DNA from: Gammaproteobacteria bacterium
GTDB taxonomy: Bacteria > Pseudomonadota > Gammaproteobacteria > Natronospirales > REEB76
Direction of reading: 5' to 3'
Length of the DNA stretch: 64,000 nt
Assembly: GCA_035279405.1 (NCBI GenBank)
Contig: DATEHU010000033.1
Location: 202,231 to 266,230 of the forward strand
Shown: one piece after another, positions 36,268 to 44,951 of the stretch
How the letters are laid out: every line of letters begins with the position of its first letter
How positions within the stretch are numbered: position 1 is the stretch's first letter
Notes under the pieces: model-generated
What the model was told of the DNA's origin: nothing
Database searches by the model: none
The model's input: the letters and a program-made list of their open reading frames with translations, nothing else
Translations under genes and position numbers: made by a program

Positions 36268-36372
36268 GGAGCATTCCCTGCGCCGGTACTAACCGGGTTC
36301 AGGTTCCAAGGGTTCAAATCATCGCGGCATCGCCGGATGCTTCAATCTCAGCCCCAGTAGGGGCACCCCCAG
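36268..36372 (-). promoter_or_regulatory. TPP riboswitch (THI element)
   Basis: On the minus strand: GGGGTGCCCC, then CTGGGGCTGAGATTGAAG with the thi-box CUGAGA, a variable hairpin, and GAACCTGAACCCGGTTAGTACCGGCGCAGGGAAT, the conserved second pyrophosphate-sensing half. It lies directly ahead of thiC. A -10-like TATAGT occurs at 36386-36391 (minus). Confidence 0.96.
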
Positions 36373-36395
36373 CTCGACGCGTGCAACTATAGCAG

Positions 36396-36420
36396 AAAGC
36401 GCCGCTGGCAGCGGCGCTTT
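36396..36420 (-). terminator. Terminator after TPR gene
   Basis: Perfect 11-bp stem, AAAGCGCCGCT (36396-36406) with AGCGGCGCTTT (36410-36420), 3-nt loop. It separates the TPR gene from the thiC riboswitch; the T-run is short. Confidence 0.75.
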
Positions 36421-36450
36421 TGGGTGAACTCAAACTTGGATTCGAAAGGT

Positions 36451-37428
36451 TTAAAGCGAGGCCGAGGCCAGAGCGTCGCGTGCCTGTTTGAATTCCGGAT
36501 CGAGATTGAGCGCCGCCACGTATTGGGCCTTTTCATTGGCCTTGTCGCCGGCGACGGCGTAGAGCATGCCGAGTTCGTAATGCGCCTGCTTGTAGGTAGG
36601 CGTGCCGGGCAACCAGTCGTGCGGCATGGTCAGGAATTTCTGCAAATCCTGGATGCCTTTCTGCACGTCGATCTTGCCGAGCGCGGCGGCCTGGCCCATA
36701 CCGTAATAATTGTTGCTGTTGGCGGGGTTCCTGTTGATGCCGTCTTCGAACGCGGCGATCGCATCCGCGTAACGATTCTGCTCAACCAGATACTGCCCCA
36801 GCCAGTAATCCCCGTCGCCGGTATTGTCGAGCTTGGCGGCGGTACGCAGGTAGGCTTCCGCCTGCGCCTGCTTCTTCTCATGTTCAGCCCAGGTGGCACG
36901 CACCGCCGCCGCCTGGACGGGATCTATCCTGTCGAGTGCGGCCAGCTGCGCGTCTGCTTTCTGAAAACTGCCGCCGGCGATGCCCGGCGCCAGGATGTAA
37001 TACTTGGCGAGGCCGGCGCGCGCACGTGCATCCTGCGGATCCAGCTGCACTGCCTGCTGGAACGCGTCACGGACTTTGTATGCGACGCCCAGCTGGCTGA
37101 AGATGCTGACATCGTGCACGTACTGGCCGTACGCGACGCCCAGCAGCATGTGGTAAAGCGCGTCCGCAGGCGCCATGGCAATGGCCTTCTGCGCCCAATC
37201 CACACCCGCTTTGTTCTGATCCTGCGCGAGGCTGAGCAAGGCCATGCCGGCGGCGGCATCGGCGTCACCTGGATTCTGCTGCAACGTGGTTTCAAAGTAC
37301 GCGCGTGCGCCCGTGTAGTTTTCCATTCCCAGCATCTGCATGCCCGGACCGTTCAGCCCCGCCGCATGCGCACCCAGACTGAAAAACAGAACCACGCTCG
37401 CCACCACCGCAATCAGCTTCGCTCTCAT
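36451..37428 (-). CDS. Exported tetratricopeptide-repeat protein
   Basis: 325 aa from the ATG at 37428, with GGAG upstream. Signal peptide MRAKLIAVVASVVLFFSLGAHA. At least six TPR-like helix pairs follow (ARAYFETTLQQNPGDADAAAGMALLSLAQ; ADALYHMLLGVAYGQY; VRDAFQQAVQLDPQDARARAGLAKYYI; EAYLRTAAKLDNTGDGDYWLGQYLVEQNRYADAIAAFEDGI; YKQAHYELGMLYAVAGDKANEKAQYVAALNLDPEF). Likely a periplasmic scaffold. No partner is obvious. It stands alone between a long leader and the thiC riboswitch. Confidence 0.85.
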   Translation of the reverse strand: MRAKLIAVVASVVLFFSLGAHAAGLNGPGMQMLGMENYTGARAYFETTLQQNPGDADAAAGMALLSLAQDQNKAGVDWAQKAIAMAPADALYHMLLGVAYGQYVHDVSIFSQLGVAYKVRDAFQQAVQLDPQDARARAGLAKYYILAPGIAGGSFQKADAQLAALDRIDPVQAAAVRATWAEHEKKQAQAEAYLRTAAKLDNTGDGDYWLGQYLVEQNRYADAIAAFEDGINRNPANSNNYYGMGQAAALGKIDVQKGIQDLQKFLTMPHDWLPGTPTYKQAHYELGMLYAVAGDKANEKAQYVAALNLDPEFKQARDALASASL

Positions 37429-37855
37429 CAACTCGTTCTCCGTTGCCAAAATCCGACATCCAGCACACCGCACACATTCAGCGGCACGCACTTCACCGCC
37501 AGCCAACGCGCATGCACGCTGGCCATACACCTCTCCGGCCCTGCTCTCAGGGTTTCAGAGGCGCCTCCGCTAAATCCAGGGATTCTTGTTCTTGAAGGGG
37601 ATAAAACCTGGGCGCAGGCATTATACCTAGGATGCCACTGAAACTCACGCGGCTCGGTCTCATCAGACCGACGGTGGAATCACGGCGACTGTCGGGGCTG
37701 ATACCCCAGCCTGCGAAACATTTCGCATGCTCGCGCCCGGACCGAGCGCTTGTTTATGTGCGAACTAAAGACCGCAAGCCAGGCCCTGCGGTGCCGCCGA
37801 CCCGATCCCGTTCCGAGGACACGCAGGTACTTGGGAAATGCCCGCGATCGGTGCT
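37429..37855. other. 427-bp leader/intergenic region ahead of the TPR gene
   Basis: No protein gene is credible. On the minus strand a -10 TATAAT lies at 37620-37625, which would give a leader of about 185 nt to the TPR gene. Several hairpins are seen: CGGTCT/AGACCG (37655-37670), GGGG/CCCC (37694-37707) and GCGAAA/TTTCGC (37713-37726), the last possibly ending the permease transcript that stops at 37856. Confidence 0.5.
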
Positions 37856-39022
37856 TCAGGTTTCCCGCAAGGCCTGCGCCACCGGCAGGCGTGCCGCGCG
37901 GATCGCCGGGAACAGGCCGCCAATGAAACCCATGAGGATCGCCAGAATCAACGCGCTCACGATCAACGCAGGCGTGACGGAGAAGCTGAATGCCATCATC
38001 GCGCCGTTGGTGTTGGTGCTGGCCTGATAGCCGTTGAACACCAAGTACGCGATGATCGCCGCGGCGATCCCGCCCGCCAGTCCCAACACGATGCCTTCAA
38101 CAATTACCGCGAACAGGATCGGCAAGCGCGCAAAGCCCAGTGCGCGCAACGTGGCGATGTCCTGCATGCGGCTCGCGACGTTCGCATACATGATGTTGAG
38201 CGCGCCGAAAATCGCGCCGATGGCCATGAGCAACGTGACCAGCCCGCCAATCAAGGCAATCGGCGTGTCCAGCCCGTTGGCGTTCTGCTCCCAGCTCACA
38301 TCCTCGCGCGTGGTGGTCACGTTCAACTGCGGATTGCTCTCCACCCATTTCTTGAACGCCGGGAAGGCATCGGGCGAAGTCAGGCGCACGTAGGCAATAG
38401 AATAACTGTTGGTGGCGTTATACGCGGCCTGCAACTGGTTGACGTCGGTCCAGATTTCCGATTCGCGGATGCCACCGCTCTTCGAGAAGATGCCCACGAC
38501 TTTCCAGTGGTGATGGTTCCAGTCGAAGGTATCGCCGATACCCAGACCGGGAAACAGCCGCTCCGCCTGGCGGCCAACGACAATCTCGTCCACGCCGGTC
38601 TTGAACATGCGCCCCTGGATGATGTGGAAGTCCGGCCACACGCCGGTAATGTTCGTCGGTACGCCGCGCATGTTGACGCTGCCGAGCGTACCGCTGCTGC
38701 GCAGCGTGATCTGCGCGGTAGCCGCAAACACGCCCGCCACCAGCGGCCCGCCAGGGCCATGCGCCACGCCCGGCGCCTGGCCAATGACATTCAGTGCATT
38801 GTTATCGAGATTGGTATTGTTGCCGTTCACGTAAGCCACGTCCGGCGAGCCACTGTTGGTCATGACCGAGGCAAATCCCTGGCGGATGGACAGCACCGCC
38901 ACGAATACGAGCACCACGCCGAAAAATCCGGCCACCGCCACGGCGGACGGCTTGAGCCGCCTGCCGAGGCTATGGAAATTCCAGATGCTGGTCGCCGCCG
39001 TTTGCCGCAATAGGTTTGACAT
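37856..39022 (-). CDS. MacB/FtsX-type ABC permease (copy B2)
   Basis: 388 aa. N-terminal helix (PSAVAVAGFFGVVLVFVAVLSI), a ~220-residue periplasmic domain, and three C-terminal helices of the FtsX fold (ALIGGLVTLLMAIGAIFGALNIM onward), ending RAARLPVAQALRET. It is a close paralogue of the protein at 40317-41483: they share FFGVVLVFV, the GQAPGVA and QGRMFK segments, and GGIRESEIW. The gene starts 1 nt after the upstream permease gene ends. Last gene of the operon. Probably assembles with the other permeases and the single ATPase; substrate unknown. Confidence 0.88.
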   Translation of the reverse strand: MSNLLRQTAATSIWNFHSLGRRLKPSAVAVAGFFGVVLVFVAVLSIRQGFASVMTNSGSPDVAYVNGNNTNLDNNALNVIGQAPGVAHGPGGPLVAGVFAATAQITLRSSGTLGSVNMRGVPTNITGVWPDFHIIQGRMFKTGVDEIVVGRQAERLFPGLGIGDTFDWNHHHWKVVGIFSKSGGIRESEIWTDVNQLQAAYNATNSYSIAYVRLTSPDAFPAFKKWVESNPQLNVTTTREDVSWEQNANGLDTPIALIGGLVTLLMAIGAIFGALNIMYANVASRMQDIATLRALGFARLPILFAVIVEGIVLGLAGGIAAAIIAYLVFNGYQASTNTNGAMMAFSFSVTPALIVSALILAILMGFIGGLFPAIRAARLPVAQALRET

Positions 39023-39023
39023 G

Positions 39024-40175
39024 TCAGCTCCCCCGCAAGGCTTCGGCCACCTGCAGGCGCGCGATGCGCTGCATGGGTACCAAGGCCGCTAAAATTCCGA
39101 AGACGATGGCCAGCCCAATTCCCACAGCCGCGGAATTCCAGGTCATCTGGAAAGTCTGCAGGAGACTCCCGACGCTGGGATACAACGCGCGCGTCGCCAG
39201 CCACGCGAGGATCAATCCCGCGATGCCACCAGAGAAAATCAACAACAAGGCCTCTTGAAACACCAGCACAACGATCCAGCCGCGTGTGAAACCCAGCGCC
39301 CGGAACATGGCAAATTCCGCCGTGCGCTCGCGTACCGATTGGGCCAGCGTATTGCCCACGATCAACAGCAGGCTGAAGAACACCGCGATGCCGACGTAAA
39401 TCACCATGGACGTGATATCGCCGAATTGGCGTATGAAACTCACCGCCTCCTCCACTTCCGACTGCGTCAGCGTCTGCGGCGATGAATTGGCAAACAGCGC
39501 GTCAATGGCATTGGCAATACGCGTGACATTGCGCGGATCGTCAATACGTTCGACGTACTGGAACACGACGTTCTGCGCCTGCTGATTCGCCACGCCCTCG
39601 TTGAAATACTGGTAATGCCCGATGAAGAAACTCTGATAGGCCGTGGGCAGGTCGGCGTGGTAAATCCCGCGCAGATGGAAATACCAGGTGGTACTGCCGT
39701 CTTTCTGCGGAACTTTGGACTGGATGGGAATGGTGTCGCCCACCTTCCAGCCCATGCGTTTCGCCAGATCCGGTCCGGCGATCACACCCTGCCGATCGGC
39801 CTGCCAGGCCTGCACCTGCTCCGGCGTTAATTTAGCTTCCGGATACACCTTCAAGAACATGGGTGAAAATGCCAGCACCTGGAAGGAGTTTTTGGGATCC
39901 TTGTAATAACCGTTGAAACCGGTCAGGTAAGCTACTGCCGTCACGCCCGGCACCGTGACGATCCTGTCGTAATAGCTCAGCGGCAGGGGACCTTGACCCT
40001 TGTTGTTCGTATCCAGGCGCTCCGCCACCGACACCGTCAACTGGCCCATCATGCCGTAGCGCACTGCCGCGAGAATCCCGAACAACACGAAGGCCACCAC
40101 CACCGACAACCAGGTGAATATCGTGCGCGCCTTGCGGCGCTTGAGCGCGCTCCACACCAAAGTCATGTTGTTCAT
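39024..40175 (-). CDS. MacB/FtsX-type ABC permease (copy A2)
   Basis: 383 aa, paralogue of 41485-42639: both begin with (N)xxTLxWSALKRxKAxTxFTxLSVVVAFVLF and contain KRMGWKVGDTxPIQSKxPxKDGSTTWYFH. Four-helix FtsX architecture with a large periplasmic loop and a C-terminal QRIARLQVAEALRGS. It starts the second permease pair, separated from the first by a REP-type element. Residue differences spread throughout suggest an old duplication rather than an assembly repeat. Confidence 0.88.
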   Translation of the reverse strand: MNNMTLVWSALKRRKARTIFTWLSVVVAFVLFGILAAVRYGMMGQLTVSVAERLDTNNKGQGPLPLSYYDRIVTVPGVTAVAYLTGFNGYYKDPKNSFQVLAFSPMFLKVYPEAKLTPEQVQAWQADRQGVIAGPDLAKRMGWKVGDTIPIQSKVPQKDGSTTWYFHLRGIYHADLPTAYQSFFIGHYQYFNEGVANQQAQNVVFQYVERIDDPRNVTRIANAIDALFANSSPQTLTQSEVEEAVSFIRQFGDITSMVIYVGIAVFFSLLLIVGNTLAQSVRERTAEFAMFRALGFTRGWIVVLVFQEALLLIFSGGIAGLILAWLATRALYPSVGSLLQTFQMTWNSAAVGIGLAIVFGILAALVPMQRIARLQVAEALRGS

Positions 40176-40217
40176 GCCAGAACTCCCTCGTTCAACTTGG
40201 GAGCAGTTGTATACACC

Positions 40218-40276
40218 GTGGGAGCGGCTCTAGCCGCGATTCCAAATCCTGTCGTGGCCGGGACGGCCACTCCCAC
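40218..40276. repeat. REP-type element between the two permease pairs
   Basis: Outer arms GTGGGAG (40218-40224) and CTCCCAC (40270-40276) enclose GCGGCT/AGCCGC (40224-40237) and GTGGCC/GGCCAC (40254-40270). Same family as 7921-7987. It occupies the only sizeable gap (141 bp) in the ABC operon. Confidence 0.8.
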
Positions 40277-40316
40277 AATACAATCGCTCATATAAAATCA
40301 CACCGCTCTTTCGAAA

Positions 40317-41483
40317 TCACGCTTCCCGCAGCGCGCGCGCCACCGGCAGACGTGCGGCGCGGATGGCGGGAAACAGGCCGCCGATCAGCCCCATGACCAG
40401 CGTGAGCGCCAATGCGGATACGATCAACCACGGCGAGACCGTGAATTGGAACGCCATCAGTTCATGGTTGCCCACGGTGCTGGCCTGATAGCCGTTGAAG
40501 CTGAAATAGGCAATCAGGATGGCGAACACGCCTCCGATCAGGCTCAGCAGGATAGCTTCCAGCAGCACGGCAAACAGCACAGGCAGACGCTGGAAGCCCA
40601 GCGTGCGCAGGGTGGCGACATCCCCCATGCGGTTGGCGATGTTGGAATACATGATTTTGACGGCGCCGAACACCGCGCCGATCGCCATGAGCAAGGTCAC
40701 GATGCCGCCGACCTCGGTAATCAAGGTACTCAGGCCGTGAAAACTTTGCTGGAAATAGCTGCTTTCCTGTACCACCGACACCCCCAACTGGGGGTTGCTT
40801 TCCAACGCGTTCTTGAAGGCCGGGAAAGCGGCGGCGGATGTGAGCCGCACGTCGGCGCCCGAGTATTGATTGGCGGAGTTGTAGGCCGACTGCAATTGAT
40901 TGACATCGGCCCAGATTTCCGATTCGCGGATGCCACCGTCCTTGGCAAACACGCCCACGACTTTCCATTGCCGGTGGTTCCAGTTGAAGCTGTCGCCCAA
41001 CGCCAGGCCACGATAAAGCTGTTGCGCCTGCCGACCGACAATGATTTCATCCAGACCGGGCTTGAACATGCGACCCTGCACGATGCGAAACCCGGTCCAG
41101 ACAGCGGGCATTCCCGCGCCCACACCGAGGAATTCCACGGTGCCGAGCAGGCCGTCCTTTTGCAGAGGAATGCGCGCGGAAGCTCCGAACGTGCCCATCA
41201 CCAGCGGTCCATGAGCGCCTTGGGCCACGCCTGGCGCCTGGCCGATAGTGTGCAGGGCATTGCCATCCAGAGAACTGTTGTTGCTTTTCACCAGCGCGAT
41301 TTCATTCGAACCGGTGTTGGCGAACACCCTGCTGATTCCCTGGCGGATGGACAGTACCACGACGAACACCAGCACCACGCCGAAAAAGCCCGTCACTGCC
41401 ACCACAGAACGCCGCAGCCGCGCACGCATGTTGCGGAGATTCCAGGCGGTAAGAATCCAGCTTTGACGAATTGCATTTTTCAT
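40317..41483 (-). CDS. MacB/FtsX-type ABC permease (copy B1)
   Basis: 388 aa, exactly the length of its paralogue at 37856-39022. N-terminal helix (RRSVVAVTGFFGVVLVFVVVLSI), periplasmic domain with GQAPGVAQGAHGPLVMGTFGA and FVGRQAQQLYRGLALGDSFNWN-type sequence, and C-terminal helices (ITEVGGIVTLLMAIGAVFGAVKIM). It ends RAARLPVARALREA. One nucleotide separates it from the preceding permease gene, so the two are cotranslated. Confidence 0.88.
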   Translation of the reverse strand: MKNAIRQSWILTAWNLRNMRARLRRSVVAVTGFFGVVLVFVVVLSIRQGISRVFANTGSNEIALVKSNNSSLDGNALHTIGQAPGVAQGAHGPLVMGTFGASARIPLQKDGLLGTVEFLGVGAGMPAVWTGFRIVQGRMFKPGLDEIIVGRQAQQLYRGLALGDSFNWNHRQWKVVGVFAKDGGIRESEIWADVNQLQSAYNSANQYSGADVRLTSAAAFPAFKNALESNPQLGVSVVQESSYFQQSFHGLSTLITEVGGIVTLLMAIGAVFGAVKIMYSNIANRMGDVATLRTLGFQRLPVLFAVLLEAILLSLIGGVFAILIAYFSFNGYQASTVGNHELMAFQFTVSPWLIVSALALTLVMGLIGGLFPAIRAARLPVARALREA

Positions 41484-41484
41484 A

Positions 41485-42639
41485 TCAAGCTTTCCGCAGC
41501 GCGTCGGCTACGCGCAGCCGCGTGACCCATTGCACCGGTATCAGCGACACCAGCAATCCGAACAACACGCTGAGGATCAGGCCGCCTGCAACCGCGTTCC
41601 AGCCCATGCCGAAAGTCTGCAAAAAATTGCTCGCGCCGGGCGTGAGCAGGCGCACGGCTTCAAGTCCCAGAATCAGGCCGGCGATGCCGCCCGCCACTAC
41701 CGGCAGCAGAGTTTCCTGCATGACCAGCAGGCTCAAGCGCAGGCGCTTGAAACCCAGCGCTCGGAACATGGCGAATTCCGCGGTGCGCTCTTGCACCGAT
41801 TCGATCAGGGAATTGCCGATGATGAGCAGCAGACTGAAAAATACAGCGATGCCCACATAAATCACCATGGCGGTGACATTACCGAATTGACGCGCATAAT
41901 CCACCGCCTCGGCGGTTTCCGGTTCCGTCAGCGTCTGAATGGAGGCATTCGCGAACAATTTATCTATCGCATCTGAAACCTGCGTAACATCACGTGGATC
42001 GCCGACTCGTACGCTGTAGGTGTTCACTTGGTCCGGCAGCGTGCCGCCGATGCCTTCCTGGACATACTGATAATGTCCCAAGAACAGACTCTGGAAAGTC
42101 GCGGGCAAGTCGGCTTGGTAAATGCCATCCACGTGAAAATACCAAGTGGTGCTGCCATCCTTGTGAGGCAGCTTCGACTGGATGGGAACGGTGTCGCCCA
42201 CTTTCCAGCCCATGCGCTTCGCCAATGTCGGGCCGACAATCACGCCCTGACGGTCAGCGAACCAGGCTTCTCTTTGCGCCGCTGGCAGTTGGTATTCCGG
42301 ATACACCTTGAGATAGTCGCGCGCTTGGGTGACGATGACATGCACGGCGTTTTTCGGATCCCTGAAATGGCCGGGGAAACCGTTAAAGTAGTCGACCGCA
42401 ACCACGCCCGGCACGCTCACAATCTTGTCGTAATAACTAAGAGGCATGGGCGCACCCGGGGACACTGCGCTCAGCGTGTTCAGTCTTCCCGCGCTGGCGA
42501 TACTCATCTCCGAGGTACCTTGGCGCACCGCCGCCAGCACGCTGAACAATACAAACGCCACCACCACGGACAGGAAGGTGAACAGTGTTTGCGCCTTATG
42601 ACGTTTAAGCGCGCTCCAGATCAGCGTGGCGATATTCAC
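41485..42639 (-). CDS. MacB/FtsX-type ABC permease (copy A1)
   Basis: 384 aa, first permease after the ATPase, which it overlaps by 4 nt (ATGA). FtsX fold: N-terminal helix in TLFTFLSVVVAFVLFSVLAAV, a large periplasmic domain, then helices including AMVIYVGIAVFFSLLLIIGNSLI and ERTAEFAMFRALGFKRLRLSLLV, a classic FtsX-family segment. C-terminal VTRLRVADALRKA. Together with the B1 permease it would form a heterodimeric exporter core. Confidence 0.9.
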   Translation of the reverse strand: MNIATLIWSALKRHKAQTLFTFLSVVVAFVLFSVLAAVRQGTSEMSIASAGRLNTLSAVSPGAPMPLSYYDKIVSVPGVVAVDYFNGFPGHFRDPKNAVHVIVTQARDYLKVYPEYQLPAAQREAWFADRQGVIVGPTLAKRMGWKVGDTVPIQSKLPHKDGSTTWYFHVDGIYQADLPATFQSLFLGHYQYVQEGIGGTLPDQVNTYSVRVGDPRDVTQVSDAIDKLFANASIQTLTEPETAEAVDYARQFGNVTAMVIYVGIAVFFSLLLIIGNSLIESVQERTAEFAMFRALGFKRLRLSLLVMQETLLPVVAGGIAGLILGLEAVRLLTPGASNFLQTFGMGWNAVAGGLILSVLFGLLVSLIPVQWVTRLRVADALRKA

Positions 42640-43355
42640 GCTTCCGGCTCCTGGCCGAGCACACCCTTGTTCATGAACAGCGTGCGCTGTGCCTTGGCGG
42701 CGGCATGCGGGTCGTGCGTCACCATGATGATGGTCTTGCCGTGTTCGGTGTTCAGCAGTTGCAGCAACTCCAGGATTTCATCGCCGGCCTTGCGGTCCAG
42801 ATCACCGGTCGGCTCGTCGCAGAGCAGCAGCGTGGGATCGGTGACGATGGCGCGCGCGATACCGACGCGTTGTTCCTGTCCGCCGGAGAGTTCCGAAGGC
42901 TTGTGCTTGGCGCGCTCCTCGAGACCCACGAGCGTCAAGGCCGCGCGCGCGCGTTTCTTGCGCTCGCCGGCACCGAGATGCGTGAGCATCAGCGGCAGCG
43001 CCACGTTCTGCTCGGCGGTCAGTACCGGCAGCAGGTGATACAGCTGGAACACGAAGCCCACGTGACGCGCGCGCCAGGCGGAGAGCGCGCTGTCGCTCAG
43101 TTTGCCGATGTCCTGGCCGTCCACGATCACTTCGCCGGCGGTCGGACGGTCGAGACCGCCGAGCAGGTTCATGAGCGTGGTCTTGCCGGAGCCGGACGGC
43201 CCCATGAGCGCAAGGAAATCGCCGCGCGGCACTTCGAGATCGAGGCGCTTCAGCACCTCGACGGTTTCGGAACCGCGCTTATAGAGCTTGGTGACGCCGC
43301 GCAGGCTCACCACTGTATCGGATTCTGTCTTCTTGCCAGCCACCACTGCGTTCAT
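42636..43355 (-). CDS. ABC transporter ATPase, LolD/MacB group
   Basis: 239 aa. Walker A GPSGSGKTTLMNLLGG, signature ELSGGQEQRVGIARAI (Glu in place of the usual second Gln, mild), Walker B TLLLCDEPTGDLD, and H-loop IIMVTHDPHAA. The CDEPTGDLD wording and LDLEVPRGDFLALMG start match ATPases partnering with FtsX-type permeases. It is the only ATPase for four permease genes in the operon. Cytoplasmic; powers export through mechanotransmission in MacB-like systems. Confidence 0.94.
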   Translation of the reverse strand: MNAVVAGKKTESDTVVSLRGVTKLYKRGSETVEVLKRLDLEVPRGDFLALMGPSGSGKTTLMNLLGGLDRPTAGEVIVDGQDIGKLSDSALSAWRARHVGFVFQLYHLLPVLTAEQNVALPLMLTHLGAGERKKRARAALTLVGLEERAKHKPSELSGGQEQRVGIARAIVTDPTLLLCDEPTGDLDRKAGDEILELLQLLNTEHGKTIIMVTHDPHAAAKAQRTLFMNKGVLGQEPEA

Positions 43356-43564
43356 AGCGTTCTCCTGAAAACATCGCCCAAAGGTTCAAACTTCAAAAGC
43401 AGGTACACCAAGGTTTGCTCGGGATGGAGTTCTGCCTGCTGCAAAAACTGCCGGGTGTGATGCAGCGCCTGCGATATCCGCGGGGAGCACAGTACCGGCA
43501 GACAATACCATGCGATCGCGACGCCCAGCGTCAGCACCATGCCATGGCGCGCTTCCGTGCTCAT
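43352..43564 (-). CDS. Small hypothetical protein coupled to the ABC ATPase gene
   Basis: 70 aa. It starts 6 nt after the adaptor gene's stop and ends with a 4-nt overlap of the ATPase start (43352-43355), which supports it being translated. One hydrophobic stretch (GMVLTLGVAIAWYCLPVLCS) is followed by a polar, Gln/His-containing part. No ribosome site is clear. Family not recognised; it could be a chance open frame. Confidence 0.45.
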   Translation of the reverse strand: MSTEARHGMVLTLGVAIAWYCLPVLCSPRISQALHHTRQFLQQAELHPEQTLVYLLLKFEPLGDVFRRTL

Positions 43565-43570
43565 GGCAAT

Positions 43571-44797
43571 TCACTGCGACGCCACGCGCACGGCTTCACC
43601 GTCGTGCAATGTGGAGGGCGCAGTGGTTACCAGAGTTTCCCCGCCATTCAGGCCGGACACCACCGTCACCTGGCCATTGGCGCCGGGCAGGGTTTTCACG
43701 CTCTGTTGCTTCACCTTGCCGTCCACCACCAGATACACGTACTGACCGGAGCCGCTGCCGTGCAGCGCGCTTTGCGGGATGGAAATCGTGGCGGTCTGCG
43801 CCTGCGCCTTGGTGTTGGGCTCGGCGTAGAACCACACCTGCACGCCCATCTGCGGCAGGATGCGCGGGTCGAGCTTGTCGAAGGCGATGCGCACCTTGAC
43901 CGTGGCTTTCTCCTTGTTGGCGGTCGGCACCACGCTGATGACGTGCGCGGGAATGTGCCAGTTGGGGTAGGCATCGAGCACCGCGTCCACGCGCATGTTG
44001 TTGTGCACGCGCTGGATGTAGGCCTCGTTCACGTCCACGTCGATCTCGAGCGACGTCATGTCCACCAGCGTGCAGATGCCGGTCTGGGTAAAGCCGCCGA
44101 CCGCGGCGGGCGAAATCATCTCGCCGGGGTGCGCGTATTTCTCGGTGACCACGCCGTTGAACGGTGCGCGAATCACGGTGTAACTCAGAGCAATCTGCGC
44201 CGCCTGCAGGTTGTCCCGATCCACCTTGACCTGACCTTCGGCGTGTGCCAGCGCGGCCTTGTCCATGTCCACCGCCGCCTGGGCATTGTCCAAGTCCGCC
44301 TGGCTCATGAGGTGTTGCCTGGCCAGCGCCTTGGTGCGCGCGAGATTCTGCCGGTCCTTGAGCAGCTGCGCCCGGTTCTGGGCCACGAGAGCCTGATCGG
44401 CCAGCAACACGCTTTGCGCGGCGGCCAATGCGGCGCGCATTCCACGGTCATCGAGTCGCGCCAGTACCTCGCCCTGCTTCACGCGCATGCCTTCCTGCGC
44501 ATACACCTCGGTAATCATGCCGGTGATCTGTGAGGACACCGTAGCCTGCTGTTCCGCCACCACGTAGCCGGAGGCGTTCAGGATGCTGCCGGAATTGGAA
44601 TCGCCGCCCTGCACCGCCACCGTCTGGGCCTGAACGGCCACGGTACGCGGATAGAAGATCCACCCGCCGGCCACGATCAGCAACACGACCAATACGGCAA
44701 TGATGCCGCCCAGCCACCATCCACGGCCGCCGCGGCCGGGCGCCGGGGCCGCGTCGCGGTCAATTTTCAGGGCGTTCAAAGCATCTTTCTTGTCCAA
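43571..44797 (-). CDS. HlyD/MacA-type periplasmic adaptor (membrane fusion protein)
   Basis: 408 aa, first gene of the ABC export operon. One N-terminal membrane helix (LGGIIAVLVVLLIVAGGWIFY), a lipoyl-like domain (SGYVVAEQQATVSSQITGMI...GMRVKQGEVLARLDD), a long coiled-coil hairpin of Ala/Gln/Leu (residues ~120-200), the second lipoyl half (YTVIRAPFNGVVTEKYAHPGEMIS), and a beta-barrel C-terminus. It would link the inner membrane permeases to an outer membrane channel such as the TolC encoded at 49 kb. That link is inference. Confidence 0.92.
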   Translation of the reverse strand: MDKKDALNALKIDRDAAPAPGRGGRGWWLGGIIAVLVVLLIVAGGWIFYPRTVAVQAQTVAVQGGDSNSGSILNASGYVVAEQQATVSSQITGMITEVYAQEGMRVKQGEVLARLDDRGMRAALAAAQSVLLADQALVAQNRAQLLKDRQNLARTKALARQHLMSQADLDNAQAAVDMDKAALAHAEGQVKVDRDNLQAAQIALSYTVIRAPFNGVVTEKYAHPGEMISPAAVGGFTQTGICTLVDMTSLEIDVDVNEAYIQRVHNNMRVDAVLDAYPNWHIPAHVISVVPTANKEKATVKVRIAFDKLDPRILPQMGVQVWFYAEPNTKAQAQTATISIPQSALHGSGSGQYVYLVVDGKVKQQSVKTLPGANGQVTVVSGLNGGETLVTTAPSTLHDGEAVRVASQ

Positions 44798-44951
44798 GGG
44801 CAGCGGCCTCGTATAAACATGGCGCTAAATCTAGATAGATACGGCAAGTCTCACAATCGAATTGTGACGAACCGTGGCCGGCATGGGACGAAGTGCGGGT
44901 TCACCCAAACAGATGCAACAACGGATCCCCCTTCGGCAACGATGTGTTGCA

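Noticed and set aside
37640-37740. CTGATGA on the minus strand (37660-37666), resembling a hammerhead ribozyme core
   Set aside because: No GAAA segment and no three-stem arrangement follow at the required spacing; the match is only the 7-mer.
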